From positions 4,502 to 68,501 of the forward strand of contig NZ_JAFFPS010000003.1 in the NCBI RefSeq assembly GCF_016919165.1: a stretch of 64,000 nucleotides of DNA, written 5' to 3'. This document shows positions 28,508 through 37,231 of this stretch, one piece after another. The stretch comes from Leptospira chreensis. Its GTDB lineage: Bacteria; Spirochaetota; Leptospiria; Leptospirales; Leptospiraceae. The first letter of the stretch is position 1, and each line of letters begins with the position of its first letter. Below the pieces are notes generated by a model. The model saw nothing but the letters and a program-made list of their open reading frames with translations, was not told where the DNA came from and searched no databases. Position numbers and translations under genes: made by a program.

Positions 28508-28620
28508 AGATTTACAGTTTTTGAATTTCGCCCCTGTTTTGAGACTGTCCTTACCATGTTTCTTAGCTCTGGTGCAACCCCTACAGATGGGAAACAGGAA
28601 TTTAATCTAAGGATTTACAA

Positions 28621-29973
28621 ATGAAAACCAATCTACTTTACAAGTCGATTGCTCTTATTACCGCGGGGTTCATCGGAGCCTGCGGTGGAGCAAAAAATAA
28701 TGACACACAGAACCTGCTTCTCGCAGCTCTTGCCCTTTCTTCAGGAATTAAGGTCAACACTGCAACTGAGTTAGCAAAGGAATCTAACGACGATTACAAC
28801 CTGAATCAATTCGGTTTGATCACTCCATCAACTCTAGGAAAATGGGTGAACAACTGGGCAGGAACTAAACCTGCAGGTATCAATGGTAAATTAGTTATCT
28901 TACAAAACGGTGCCAGTGCAACCGCTGGAAAAGAATACATTGCCGGTAACGGAACGGACGTATTGGTCTATTCCTTTACCTTTGCTGATGGAGCAAGTGT
29001 TCTTGATGGTGGAGATGGGTTTAGCCAAAAACGAAATAGTGGGCTCAGCGATACGATTGCGATCATTGCAAACGGAACAAAAATTGATACCATCCTCAAT
29101 CGATATGGAATTGATCCGAACAACGACTTAGTTGTATTTGTATCTTCTGCCAATGCTAATAGCCATGTGCAAGCGACCTTACGTGGATTCTATTCTTTCC
29201 GTTATTGGGGTTTTGACCACAAAAACCTTGCCTTCCTCAACGGAACACTTCCAAGACTTGCTGTGACTGACGGAAACTTTGTTCCATTCAGTTCGACAAC
29301 AAACACTCCGCCAAGTTACACCAATCGTTACACGATCAAATCGGTACGAGTGGATAACACGATCCTAATGTTACCATTGGAAGATGTAATTACAGCAGTA
29401 AAAGCACCAAATAATGTTACCCTTGCCGGGCTTACATCTAGTGTTTTCATCTCTGATGCAAGATCTTCTTCGGGAACCAGTAACGAATATAATGGTGTGA
29501 TCAAAAGTACTGCGACTGAAGTTGCTGGCAAATATGTCGGTTTTGAAGGTCGAATCAAAGGTGCAAAAGAAGTTCGTTGGACAGATTTACTAGATACAGA
29601 ATTTAGATTCAAATCCAAAGCAGACTTAAAAGCATACTATGATGGAAAAGGTTACCAAGCAGGTCAAACTGCTATCCAACTTTGCCGAACCAATAACAGA
29701 TCACAGGTGACTGGATTTTCCTACATTGCAATCCTTGGATACCCATCTACATACTATGATGGAAGTTGGATTGAATGGGGTAGTTTGACTGGAGGTGGAC
29801 CTGCTGCAAAACTACCATCTGATTCTCCATTCCGTACAGACGTACCAGAATTATCAGAAGTTATCACTTACAATGTAGCTGGTGATGTTGATGTAACTTT
29901 ACCTACGAACTTAAATACCTTCGCAACAACTACAAGAAAGATTGTTGAAGAAGACAAAGCTTACAAACGCTAA
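28621..29973 (+). CDS. rhodanese-like lipoprotein with intact active loop (paralogue 1)
   Basis: A 450-residue lipoprotein (lipobox GFIGAC, Cys21) with two rhodanese-like domains. Domain one has ILNRYGIDPNNDLVVFV and the strand YSFRYWGFDHKNLAFLNG, as in SseA-type sulfurtransferases. Domain two has FISDAR, YVGFEGRIKGAKEVRW, then LCRTNNRS with Cys355 and the C-x4-R loop, then LGYPSTYYDGSWIEWGSL, closely matching the CRxGxRS and YDGSWxEWG pattern of thiosulfate sulfurtransferases. A family-specific segment TATELAKESNDDYNLNQFGL follows the lipobox. It is likely a surface or periplasmic sulfur carrier or transferase. First gene of a five-gene operon. Confidence 0.8.
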   Translation: MKTNLLYKSIALITAGFIGACGGAKNNDTQNLLLAALALSSGIKVNTATELAKESNDDYNLNQFGLITPSTLGKWVNNWAGTKPAGINGKLVILQNGASATAGKEYIAGNGTDVLVYSFTFADGASVLDGGDGFSQKRNSGLSDTIAIIANGTKIDTILNRYGIDPNNDLVVFVSSANANSHVQATLRGFYSFRYWGFDHKNLAFLNGTLPRLAVTDGNFVPFSSTTNTPPSYTNRYTIKSVRVDNTILMLPLEDVITAVKAPNNVTLAGLTSSVFISDARSSSGTSNEYNGVIKSTATEVAGKYVGFEGRIKGAKEVRWTDLLDTEFRFKSKADLKAYYDGKGYQAGQTAIQLCRTNNRSQVTGFSYIAILGYPSTYYDGSWIEWGSLTGGGPAAKLPSDSPFRTDVPELSEVITYNVAGDVDVTLPTNLNTFATTTRKIVEEDKAYKR

Positions 29974-29994
29974 AACAAAAATTGAAAATAAAAG

Positions 29995-30022
29995 AGAGAG
30001 GAATGTTTCGACATTCCTCTCT
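29995..30022 (+). terminator. UUCG-capped hairpin within the rhodanese-lipoprotein operon
   Basis: A perfect 12-bp stem (AGAGAGGAATGT with ACATTCCTCTCT) capped by the stable TTCG tetraloop, 22 bp after the stop of the first gene. No T-tract follows (TAACAAATAAAT), so it may protect the upstream message from 3' exonucleases or reduce read-through rather than fully terminate. Confidence 0.6.
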
Positions 30023-30059
30023 TAACAAATAAATAAATCGATGAAACAGGGAAAGTAAT

Positions 30060-30419
30060 ATGAGGAACTTAATCAAATTTCTGATCATTAATATCATTTT
30101 GATCACAGGTGTTTTTGCATCTGGAGGAATCGGTGGTGGTGGGATTGCCAACATTCCGCAAGGTCAAGATAGAGAAAAATACCACTTAGGAAAAGCAGTC
30201 TTCAACCAAGACATAAGCCTAGAGAAACAAGCTAATGTAAAGTTATCTGACCAAGAAGAACGGTTGGAATACTTACAAGGAAGTTTACCAAATACCGAAA
30301 AAAGAAGGGTTAACCTTCCTGATTTTGCTGGGAAACTTACCGAAGAACAATTACAAGCTCTAGAATATTTTGTTCAAGTTAGATTCAACGTAAAACTTCC
30401 AGAAAAAAAGAAGGAGTAA
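30060..30419 (+). CDS. small exported protein resembling cytochrome c without a haem site
   Basis: A 119-residue protein with signal peptide (KFLIINIILITGVFAS, then a Gly-rich stretch GGIGGGG). The body has DREKYHLGKAVFNQ and ends LPDFAGKLTEEQLQALEYFV, which resembles the first and last helices of class I cytochromes c (GKxxF at the N-helix, LTEEQxxALxxYV at the C-helix), but there is no Cys and no CxxCH. Either a haem-less cytochrome-fold protein or a convergent small helical protein. It stands 3 bp before the barrel gene (ATGA-like spacing) and so is made with it. Confidence 0.6.
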   Translation: MRNLIKFLIINIILITGVFASGGIGGGGIANIPQGQDREKYHLGKAVFNQDISLEKQANVKLSDQEERLEYLQGSLPNTEKRRVNLPDFAGKLTEEQLQALEYFVQVRFNVKLPEKKKE

Positions 30420-30422
30420 TCG

Positions 30423-31379
30423 ATGAAATCTTTCTTTAATACTATAAAATTATTATTATTTTTTTCCGTTATTTTTGCTCCCAGTATCTATGCTCAACAG
30501 GCATGGGCGCCTTATGAAAGACAACTCTGGGTGAGACCAGTATTCATTAATTCCGAATACGATAGTGCCTTCCTTGCAGGACAAAAAGCAAAGTATGACG
30601 ATAACGTTCGTTTAACAGTCGCAAACCTCGCGTTAGAATATGGAATTACAGACAGACTCACTGCCGATCTAACAATTGGATTTGGAAAGTTAGGTCGCCA
30701 TAGAGTGTTCAACAGATACTTAGGTTTACAACAAACACCAGATGTCCCTGATAAATACGGTTTTATGGACACCAGGTTTGGACTCCGTTATAAATTAGTG
30801 GACGAGTTTGATTCTAAATACCGTTGGATGCCAACTATCTCTCTTCGTGTTGGGGGAATCAAACGTGGAGACTATGATCGCAATCCGCAATCCCTCGGTG
30901 ATGGAGCTAGTGGTGGTGAAGTCAATCTCTACTTAGCAAAAGACTTTGGAATTTGGGGTCTTGGGACCTTGGGTGAATTTTCCTATCGAAAAAGGGAAAA
31001 TCCTGTACCAGATGATATCCTCTACTACTCAGCGATTTATAAACGTTTCTTTGAGTCGATCTTTTTCACTGTTGGTATTCGCGGACAAGTAGGCCAAGGC
31101 GGTTATGCTTATGCCGATCCAAGACAACAACCACCTTTGAATATGCTTCGATACCCACAGCCATCGATTTATGGGGTCAATCCTTACGATGTTTACGTGC
31201 AGAATGAACGGCCTGCATGGGGAAGGAAAGAGAGTTTTCATAATGCTGAAGTTGGCTTAAGCTATCAAGATAGTTTCGGAAACTTTTATACACTGTTCTA
31301 TTCGGAAACAATCGCAGGATATAACACCGCAAGGTTAAGAACCGTGGGATTTGCTGCAACGCTTCCATACAATCTTTGA
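30423..31379 (+). CDS. probable outer-membrane beta-barrel protein
   Basis: A 318-residue protein with a signal peptide (LLLFFSVIFAPSIYA-QQ). The mature part shows repeated amphipathic strands with aromatic ends: QLWVRPVFINSEYDS, LTVANLALEYGITDRLTADL, FMDTRFGLRYKLV, PTISLRVGGIKRGDY, FFTVGIRGQVGQGGY, AEVGLSYQDSFGNFYTLFYS, and the terminal RTVGFAATLPYNL. ITDRLT-type turns are common in transporter barrels of the FadL or MetA-pathway-of-phenol class. No specific family is fixed. It sits between the cytochrome-like small protein and rhodanese-like lipoprotein 2, so it may be the pore or receptor of that envelope module. Confidence 0.65.
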   Translation: MKSFFNTIKLLLFFSVIFAPSIYAQQAWAPYERQLWVRPVFINSEYDSAFLAGQKAKYDDNVRLTVANLALEYGITDRLTADLTIGFGKLGRHRVFNRYLGLQQTPDVPDKYGFMDTRFGLRYKLVDEFDSKYRWMPTISLRVGGIKRGDYDRNPQSLGDGASGGEVNLYLAKDFGIWGLGTLGEFSYRKRENPVPDDILYYSAIYKRFFESIFFTVGIRGQVGQGGYAYADPRQQPPLNMLRYPQPSIYGVNPYDVYVQNERPAWGRKESFHNAEVGLSYQDSFGNFYTLFYSETIAGYNTARLRTVGFAATLPYNL

Positions 31380-31389
31380 GGTTATACCA

Positions 31390-32838
31390 ATGAAACTAAA
31401 ATACTTAATCACACTTAGTCTTATATTCATTCAGATGATAGGTTGTAAAGGCCTACCGGAGTATCTATTTCTACCTCAGAGTTTGAAAGTGGATTTTACT
31501 CCATTTTTATTTCGGGTTTACTCACCGGCAGAACTTTCAACCGTATCCAATTCTGATTTTAACTTAAACGAGAGTGGTATCATCACTGGAACCAAGTTGT
31601 CTCGTTATTTATCGAATTGGGCAACCAATCGTCCCACAGGAGTTACGGGAAATTTAATAGTTTTCCAAATTCAAACCAGTGGATCTAGCGGACGTTATGT
31701 GTTCTTTGATGGAAAAAACTCATTTGCTTATCCAATTGCAAATCTACCAGAAGTCCTTACTGATACAAGGGATGATGGAGTTTTGGCCATTGACGGCCTT
31801 GTTCCCAAGGGGAAAAAAATCTCTGACTTACTTGCGGCTTACGGAATTGATCCGGCAGTCGATTACGTTGTATTTGCCCAGGATAATCCCTCGCTTGCCA
31901 ATCTTTCGTCAGTGACTTTCGCCTATTATTCCCTACTCTATTGGGGATTTCCAAAAGAAAGGTTAGCGGTTCTCAATGGTTCCATTTCTGATTTAACAAC
32001 AGCAAACACTCTGTTTACAACTCCTTCCTATACTTACACCAATAGTAACCGATCAGGGAGTACAAAAACATTGTTTAGGGATCATACGGTTCTACAGTTA
32101 ACCATTGGAGATTTAATCCATGCGATTAGAAATGGAAAGACTATTTTAGAAGAAGTAGATCCAATCCCGGCAGAAGGTTTTTATATCATTGATGGAAGAC
32201 CTAACGCATCCTTTACGGGAACGACAAATTCGACTGCTTCGGGTTCAAAATACGGAAATTGTACAACTAAAACTAATTCAACATTTGTTACAAACACCTG
32301 TGTGACAACTTATGAAGGAAGGATTAAATCTGCTACTAACTTGGTTCCTACCGATTTGTATGATGGAACTACATTCCAGTTTAAGTCCTTTAACCAATTA
32401 CAAACATATTTGAATACTACAGGATACCCTGGAGAGAAACAAATTTATGTTTATGGGGAAGATGCCACAAAAGGATCACTGGTTTGGTTTGTCCTACACC
32501 AAATTTTAGGAAAACCAACGCGGTTGTATGAAGGTGGATGGAGACAATATGGAGCTCTTGGACTTAGATCCCCCTCTTCCGGCTCTAGTCCCAGTGCCAT
32601 CACACAACCTGCTTCCTATTGGAGAACGGATATCGCAACTTTATCCGAAGTTAATACTGCCAATGCAGATGCGAATGTTCCCAACTACCAACTGGATGTC
32701 TCTAGACAGTATGTTAAAAATGCTAACAAACTGAGAACAGAAGACAAAGCTTTCCTGAGAGGAACTGCTGCTGCTGGAGCTTCCAGCGGTGGTGGTGGCG
32801 CTCCTTCTGGTGGTGGAGGAAATGCTTGCGGAGGATAA
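31390..32838 (+). CDS. rhodanese-like lipoprotein lacking the catalytic Cys (paralogue 2)
   Basis: A 482-residue lipoprotein; ATG 31390 gives the lipobox IQMIGC (Cys19), with GAGG eight bases upstream. It shares the family layout: SNSDFNLNESGIITGTKLS, LLAAYGIDPAVDYVVFAQ, YSLLYWGFPKERLAVLNG, FYIIDGRPNASFTGT, YEGRIKSATNLVPTDL and LYEGGWRQYGAL. At the active-loop position it reads IYVYGEDATKGS, so the Cys is lost. The tail is Gly/Ser-rich and ends NACGG, giving one terminal Cys that could accept sulfur or form a disulfide. Likely a binding or scaffold partner of paralogue 1, not an enzyme. Confidence 0.75.
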   Translation: MKLKYLITLSLIFIQMIGCKGLPEYLFLPQSLKVDFTPFLFRVYSPAELSTVSNSDFNLNESGIITGTKLSRYLSNWATNRPTGVTGNLIVFQIQTSGSSGRYVFFDGKNSFAYPIANLPEVLTDTRDDGVLAIDGLVPKGKKISDLLAAYGIDPAVDYVVFAQDNPSLANLSSVTFAYYSLLYWGFPKERLAVLNGSISDLTTANTLFTTPSYTYTNSNRSGSTKTLFRDHTVLQLTIGDLIHAIRNGKTILEEVDPIPAEGFYIIDGRPNASFTGTTNSTASGSKYGNCTTKTNSTFVTNTCVTTYEGRIKSATNLVPTDLYDGTTFQFKSFNQLQTYLNTTGYPGEKQIYVYGEDATKGSLVWFVLHQILGKPTRLYEGGWRQYGALGLRSPSSGSSPSAITQPASYWRTDIATLSEVNTANADANVPNYQLDVSRQYVKNANKLRTEDKAFLRGTAAAGASSGGGGAPSGGGGNACGG

Positions 32839-32865
32839 TCCCGAACTTAACTTGATACTTACACT

Positions 32866-34080
32866 ATGTTAGTTTCAAGCAAACGACTTTCGAACATTAT
32901 GATTTGGATTCTGATGTTCGGAAGTTGCAAGGAAACTTCCTTTTTTGAATCACATTGGGACCATCCCATCCCGGCCCAGGGGCAACCTCCTGAAACTTTT
33001 TCCTCTTTAGAAAAAAACTTAAACCCCAATGCTTGTAAAACATGTCACAATGACCAGTTCCAAAATTGGGAAAAAAGTTTTCATGCAAAAGCAATCAGCA
33101 AAGGTTTATTATGGCAAAAGGAAATTTTATCTTCTGAGGAGTATAATTCTTGTCTCCAGTGCCACTCACCCTTAGCGGAAACCAAATCAGAACTTTCCAC
33201 TAGTTATCAAACAAAAGAAATTCTAAACTCAAAATCTCATAACTTCCCAGACGGGATATCGAATCCATCCATCATCTGTGCTTCTTGTCATATCCGAAAC
33301 CAAATTCGATTTGGTCCACCAGGAAGAACCAATCAAATCCATGAAGTTTCGGCAAACAGACTACCACATAACGGATATGTTGCGAAGCAGGAATTTGAAT
33401 CCTCTGAATTTTGTAAGTCTTGTCATGAAAGTAAGGAGATGGGAGTCCAACTGAATGGGAAACGACTGATGGAGGTATATTCCGAGTGGGAAAAAAGCCC
33501 CTTTGCGAAACAAGGTATCCAGTGCCAAAACTGCCATATGCCAGGCCGAGAACATTCCTGGAAGGGAATCCATGATAAAACCTTTGTCCAAAACTCACTT
33601 TTACCAACTTGGAGCATTACAGAGAACAAAGGAAAATACAGAATCCAAGCAGAACTTAAATCCATAGGCATTGGTCATAACTTCCCTACTTACGTAGTTC
33701 CAAAAATCTACTTACGTTTTTATGTTGTATTAAAAGAAAATCCAACTCCCATCCTGTTGGAAGAATCAGTCGTGGGAAGGATTGTGAATACAGATCTTAC
33801 CGAAGAATATTTGGATACACGGATCCAGCCGCAGAAATCACATTTAGTTCGTTTTGATTTCGAACCAAAAGAAAATAAAATTCAGAAATTTCTTTGGGAG
33901 ATTGAAGTGGATCCGGACGAACAGTACGTCCGGAGTTTTGAAGCACAACTAAAGAATCAAGGAAAACAACTTTCCAACCAATCTAGAAAGTTATTAGAAG
34001 AGTCCCTGTTGGAGAAAAAGAACTCTCGTTATATACTCTTTACTTTGAGTTCGCCAGTGCCTGTTTCACTTCCGCAATGA
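32866..34080 (+). CDS. pentahaem cytochrome c lipoprotein
   Basis: A 404-residue protein with five CxxCH sites: CKTCH, CLQCH, CASCH, CKSCH and CQNCH. A lipobox-like LMFGSC puts Cys21 as the lipid site, so it would be an envelope lipoprotein. Haem 1 is followed by [14 protein letters not shown], as in the paralogue at 23617 (EEWKRSTHANA). The haem-free C-terminal half has [20 protein letters not shown]. It starts 28 bp after rhodanese-like lipoprotein 2 and ends the operon, overlapping convergent metZ by 41 bases. Electron transfer coupled to a sulfur compound is inferred from context. The start is not backed by a strong ribosome site; ATG 32899 is an alternative. Confidence 0.85.
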   Translation: MLVSSKRLSNIMIWILMFGSCKETSFFESHWDHPIPAQGQPPETFSSLEKNLNPNACKTCHNDQFQNWEKSFHAKAISKGLLWQKEILSSEEYNSCLQCHSPLAETKSELSTSYQTKEILNSKSHNFPDGISNPSIICASCHIRNQIRFGPPGRTNQIHEVSANRLPHNGYVAKQEFESSEFCKSCHESKEMGVQLNGKRLMEVYSEWEKSPFAKQGIQCQNCHMPGREHSWKGIHDKTFVQNSLLPTWSITENKGKYRIQAELKSIGIGHNFPTYVVPKIYLRFYVVLKENPTPILLEESVVGRIVNTDLTEEYLDTRIQPQKSHLVRFDFEPKENKIQKFLWEIEVDPDEQYVRSFEAQLKNQGKQLSNQSRKLLEESLLEKKNSRYILFTLSSPVPVSLPQ

Positions 34081-35212
34081 TATCATCGATATGTTCCAAT
34101 CCAACAGACACACGAATGAGACCTGGTAAAATTCCGACAGCCACTCTTTCCGCTTCCGTTAATTTAGAATGAGTGGTTGATGTAGGATGAGTTACAGTCG
34201 TCCTTGTGTCCCCTAAATTGGCCGTAAGAGAAAACCATTTTAAAGAATCTAAAAACTTTCGGGCTCTCTCCACTCCACCTTTAATCACAAAGGAAACAAT
34301 ACCACCGCCAGCTTTCATTTGTTTTTTGGCGATCGCATAACCTGGATCTTTCGGCAAAAACGGATACCGAACCAGTTCCACATCAGGTGATCCTTCAAAA
34401 AATTCAGCCAATTTAATTGCATTTTCTGAATGTCGATCCATACGAACAGCGAGGGTTTCCAAACTTTTCGAAATGACCCATGCATTCATAGGAGAAAGAG
34501 AAGGTCCGGTATTACGAGCCATATAACGAATCGGTTGGATGTATTCTTTTTTGCCCAAAATAATACCAGCAATCACTCGACCTTGCCCATCCAAATACTT
34601 AGTGGCAGAGTGAATGACAATATCAGCACCAAAGTCCGCAGGTTTTTGAATATAAGGAGAACAAAAACAATTGTCTACAATGAGAATGGCTTTTTTCTTT
34701 TTACAAAGTGCTGATACCCAAGCCAAATCCACAATATCTAAACCAGGATTCGAAGGTGTTTCTATATACACAATCTTGGTGTTTTCCTGAAATGCAGCTT
34801 CCCATAACTCTGGTTTGTTGATATCAACATAAGTAGTAGTGACCCCAAATCGAGGTAGGATATTAGCAAATATTTGATGAGTGGATCCAAAGATGGCACG
34901 AGCCGATACAATATGATCACCTGACTTGACAAGGCCAAACACAGAAGTAAACACAGCAGACATTCCTGAGGCAGTCGCAATTCCATCTTCTGTATGTTCC
35001 AAAGAACAGAGTTTATCGATGAGTTCAGTGGTATTGGGGTTGGAGAACCTTGTGTACTGGTTCCCAGTGACTTCTTCGGCAAAGAGTGCCCGAGCATGTT
35101 CCGCATCATCAAAAACAAAACTGGAAGTTAAAAATAGAGGGGTGGAATGTTCCTTTTCCCCGGTTCGTTTGGTTTGGATGCGGATGGCGTCAGTTTCGAA
35201 GTGTTCAAACAT
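34040..35212 (-). CDS. metZ: O-succinylhomoserine sulfhydrylase-type trans-sulfuration enzyme
   Basis: A 390-residue Cys/Met-metabolism PLP enzyme. Seen: YTRFSNPNTTELIDKLCSLE, ATASGMSAVFTSVFGL, ETPSNPGLDIVDLAWV, and the PLP lysine K205 in HSATKYLDGQGRV. The region YMARNTGPSLSPMNAWVISK is of the MetZ form. MetZ makes homocysteine from an activated homoserine ester and sulfide; whether the ester is succinyl or acetyl is not certain from sequence, and cystathionine gamma-synthase is the main alternative. The short leader (95 bp) has an AAGGTT/AACCTT hairpin at 35222-35240 close to the start and the TCTGCTATA inverted half-sites further up. Confidence 0.82.
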   Translation of the reverse strand: MFEHFETDAIRIQTKRTGEKEHSTPLFLTSSFVFDDAEHARALFAEEVTGNQYTRFSNPNTTELIDKLCSLEHTEDGIATASGMSAVFTSVFGLVKSGDHIVSARAIFGSTHQIFANILPRFGVTTTYVDINKPELWEAAFQENTKIVYIETPSNPGLDIVDLAWVSALCKKKKAILIVDNCFCSPYIQKPADFGADIVIHSATKYLDGQGRVIAGIILGKKEYIQPIRYMARNTGPSLSPMNAWVISKSLETLAVRMDRHSENAIKLAEFFEGSPDVELVRYPFLPKDPGYAIAKKQMKAGGGIVSFVIKGGVERARKFLDSLKWFSLTANLGDTRTTVTHPTSTTHSKLTEAERVAVGILPGLIRVSVGLEHIDDIIAEVKQALANSK

Positions 35213-35267
35213 ACTTCTACCAAGGTTGGTGATGAACCTTCGAATTCATCATTTTTTTTAGAAAATA

Positions 35268-35304
35268 TCTGCTATAGAATCGAAATTAAACTAATATAGC
35301 AGAA
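35268..35304. promoter_or_regulatory. inverted TCTGCTATA half-sites upstream of metZ
   Basis: TCTGCTATAG (35268-35277) and TATAGCAGAA (35295-35304) form an inverted pair with 9-bp arms and an 18-bp spacer, between the ABC transporter gene end and metZ. Each half is part of the 16-bp palindrome found upstream of rhodanese-like lipoprotein 3 (52586-52601). It may be an operator for metZ; as an RNA hairpin on the minus strand it could instead end the ABC transporter message, though no good T-tract follows. Confidence 0.45.
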
Positions 35305-35307
35305 TTT

Positions 35308-35976
35308 TCAAGAAATTTCTGCGATTTTTCCGTCAATCATATGAACACGTCGTCCAGCAAGTCCCGCATAATCAGGGTCATGCGTAACAAAAAGGATAGT
35401 GGTGCCATCTACTTGGTTGATCCGTTTGAATATCTCCATCACCTTGTCGCCGTTAGTCGTATCTAAATTTCCTGTCGGTTCGTCGGCAAAGAGGAATTTG
35501 GGTTTTTGTATTAGTGCCCTTGCGATGGCTACCCTTTGTCCTTCCCCACCAGACATTTGACTTGGAAACTTATCCTTACAATGTAACACAGAAAAACTGT
35601 CCATCAAATGTAGGGCATACTCTTCCATATCCCTATGAGTGCCCGTTTTTCTTGCTGGCATGGTGATATTTTCAAGTCCCGTAAGCTCCGGCAATAGATA
35701 ATGAAACTGAAAGACAAATCCAATTGATTTATTTCTTAAGTTATGGATCTCTGCACTTCCCATTCCGACGAGGGAACTTCCACCCAGTTTGACATCGCCA
35801 CTCGTTGGATTGTCGAGTCCGCTAACAATGTATAGAAGTGTGGACTTACCGGATCCAGATTTTCCTGTTAAGGCAACAAAATCTCCGAGATCGATTTCTA
35901 AAGAAACATCTTTCAACACTTCTTGTGGTGGATCACCAAAGGACTTAAATATATGTTTGGCCTCAATCCCGGACAT
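35308..35976 (-). CDS. ABC transporter ATP-binding protein (MacB/LolD type)
   Basis: A 222-residue ATPase: Walker A GKSGSGKST near residue 38, FQFHYLLPELTGLENI (the Q-loop and the MacB/LolD signature PELTxxEN), signature MSGGEGQRVAIARAL near 140, Walker [13 protein letters not shown], and the H-loop VTHD. The signature reads SGGEGQ instead of SGGQQQ, as in LolD. It follows the permease directly (0-1 bp) and is the last gene of a minus-strand exporter operon. Powers extrusion or lipoprotein release by the permease at 35977. Confidence 0.9.
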   Translation of the reverse strand: MSGIEAKHIFKSFGDPPQEVLKDVSLEIDLGDFVALTGKSGSGKSTLLYIVSGLDNPTSGDVKLGGSSLVGMGSAEIHNLRNKSIGFVFQFHYLLPELTGLENITMPARKTGTHRDMEEYALHLMDSFSVLHCKDKFPSQMSGGEGQRVAIARALIQKPKFLFADEPTGNLDTTNGDKVMEIFKRINQVDGTTILFVTHDPDYAGLAGRRVHMIDGKIAEIS

Positions 35977-37230
35977 TTATGTTGCTCCTCGAATGATATC
36001 TACAGGAGAGAGGCGGCTTGCCATACGCGCTGGAATATAACTCGCGATAGAAGCACTAAAGACCGCAATAGAAAAACCTTTGAGATAAATCATCCAGTCC
36101 CAGGAAATCATCATGGTTTTCATTAGAGCTTTAGAGTTTTGTTTTGGATCCCCGATGGGAATTCCATCAATATAATAACAACCGATGATACCTACAAAAA
36201 TTCCAATCACAGCCCCAAACGTTCCCAAAAACAATCCTTGAAATATAAATAGTTGGATTGTATCCTTTTCGTCGAAACCAATGGAACGAAGGATGGCGAC
36301 TTCCTTTTTCTTTTGATTCACAACCATATTTAATATATTATAAATTCCAAAGGCAACAACTAGGATTATCGTAAAGGTAGTGGAGTTACGAACAATATCC
36401 TGTGTTCTAAAAACTTGTAAAATACTCGCATTCACTTCGTCCCAACTTTCCACCTTATCTTTGCTAAAGTATCGTAAGTCTGCGGCAATACTAGCTGCAC
36501 CACGAATGTCTTTTATTTTCACAATAATTTGCGAAATCTCACCGCTGGATTTGGTAATACTCTGCACCGTGGATAAGGAAGAATAGGCTGTAACTTCATC
36601 CACAAGACGGTTTCCCGTATTTAAAATCCCAACCACTTTCACGGGAATCAAATCCGTTCCGGGAATGTATACGAAGATGGTGTCACCGATTTTTGCTCCC
36701 AATTTACCCATGACCCCTTCTCCCATGATGACAAGAGAGGTACCTCGAGACAAATCCGCCAATTTCCCTTCGATGATATAATCACTCAGATTGGTAACTT
36801 TGGGTTGGATTTGAGGATCAACACCCACAAACCTCGCAGGTGCCGTTGTCTTTCCATTTACAAAAATTACTTCTTTTGCGAGTTGCGGTGCAAAAGAAAT
36901 CACCCGATGGTCATTGGATAACTTATCCATCCACCCAAGAACATTTGTTAATCGAGAATTATCAGTCCTTCCCGATGGAGGGGACAACCAACGAACTTCT
37001 TTTCCTTGAAAAAAAACATCATCGAAAGTTCGTTCTGTAACCAATTCGTCTTTCGGAGAAATTTTGATTTGTCCATCGGAGTTCACCAATTGATCAGTAA
37101 TGACAGCTTGAAAACCTAACATAATTCCCGAAAAAATAATATAACCAGCAGTACCGAGTATGATCCCAATGAGTGTCAAAATGGATTGTTGGGGTCTAGA
37201 AAGGATTTGTCTAATGGCAAGAAACAACAT
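35977..37230 (-). CDS. ABC transporter permease (FtsX/MacB/LolE family)
   Basis: A 417-residue permease with one N-terminal helix (ILTLIGIILGTAGYIIFSGI), a periplasmic domain of about 210 residues and three C-terminal helices in the FtsX-like domain (TTFTIILVVAFGIYNILNMV, KKEVAILRSIGFDEKDTIQLF, SIAVFSASIASYIPARMASRL). That topology is the type VII ABC transporter, a mechanotransmission exporter acting on periplasmic substrates. Preceded by a HlyD-like adaptor and followed by the ATPase, matching MacA-MacB with a split ATPase. Confidence 0.88.
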   Translation of the reverse strand: MLFLAIRQILSRPQQSILTLIGIILGTAGYIIFSGIMLGFQAVITDQLVNSDGQIKISPKDELVTERTFDDVFFQGKEVRWLSPPSGRTDNSRLTNVLGWMDKLSNDHRVISFAPQLAKEVIFVNGKTTAPARFVGVDPQIQPKVTNLSDYIIEGKLADLSRGTSLVIMGEGVMGKLGAKIGDTIFVYIPGTDLIPVKVVGILNTGNRLVDEVTAYSSLSTVQSITKSSGEISQIIVKIKDIRGAASIAADLRYFSKDKVESWDEVNASILQVFRTQDIVRNSTTFTIILVVAFGIYNILNMVVNQKKKEVAILRSIGFDEKDTIQLFIFQGLFLGTFGAVIGIFVGIIGCYYIDGIPIGDPKQNSKALMKTMMISWDWMIYLKGFSIAVFSASIASYIPARMASRLSPVDIIRGAT

Positions 37231-37231
37231 A

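Noticed and set aside
28415..28624. 69-residue plus-strand frame before rhodanese-like lipoprotein 1
   Set aside because: Spans the likely promoter region and runs into the next start codon; no ribosome site or recognisable domain.
35268..35304. TCTGCTATA inverted pair as a simple terminator for the ABC transporter operon
   Set aside because: No adequate T-tract follows and the same word is a perfect palindrome at an unrelated promoter (52586), so an operator is favoured; not excluded.
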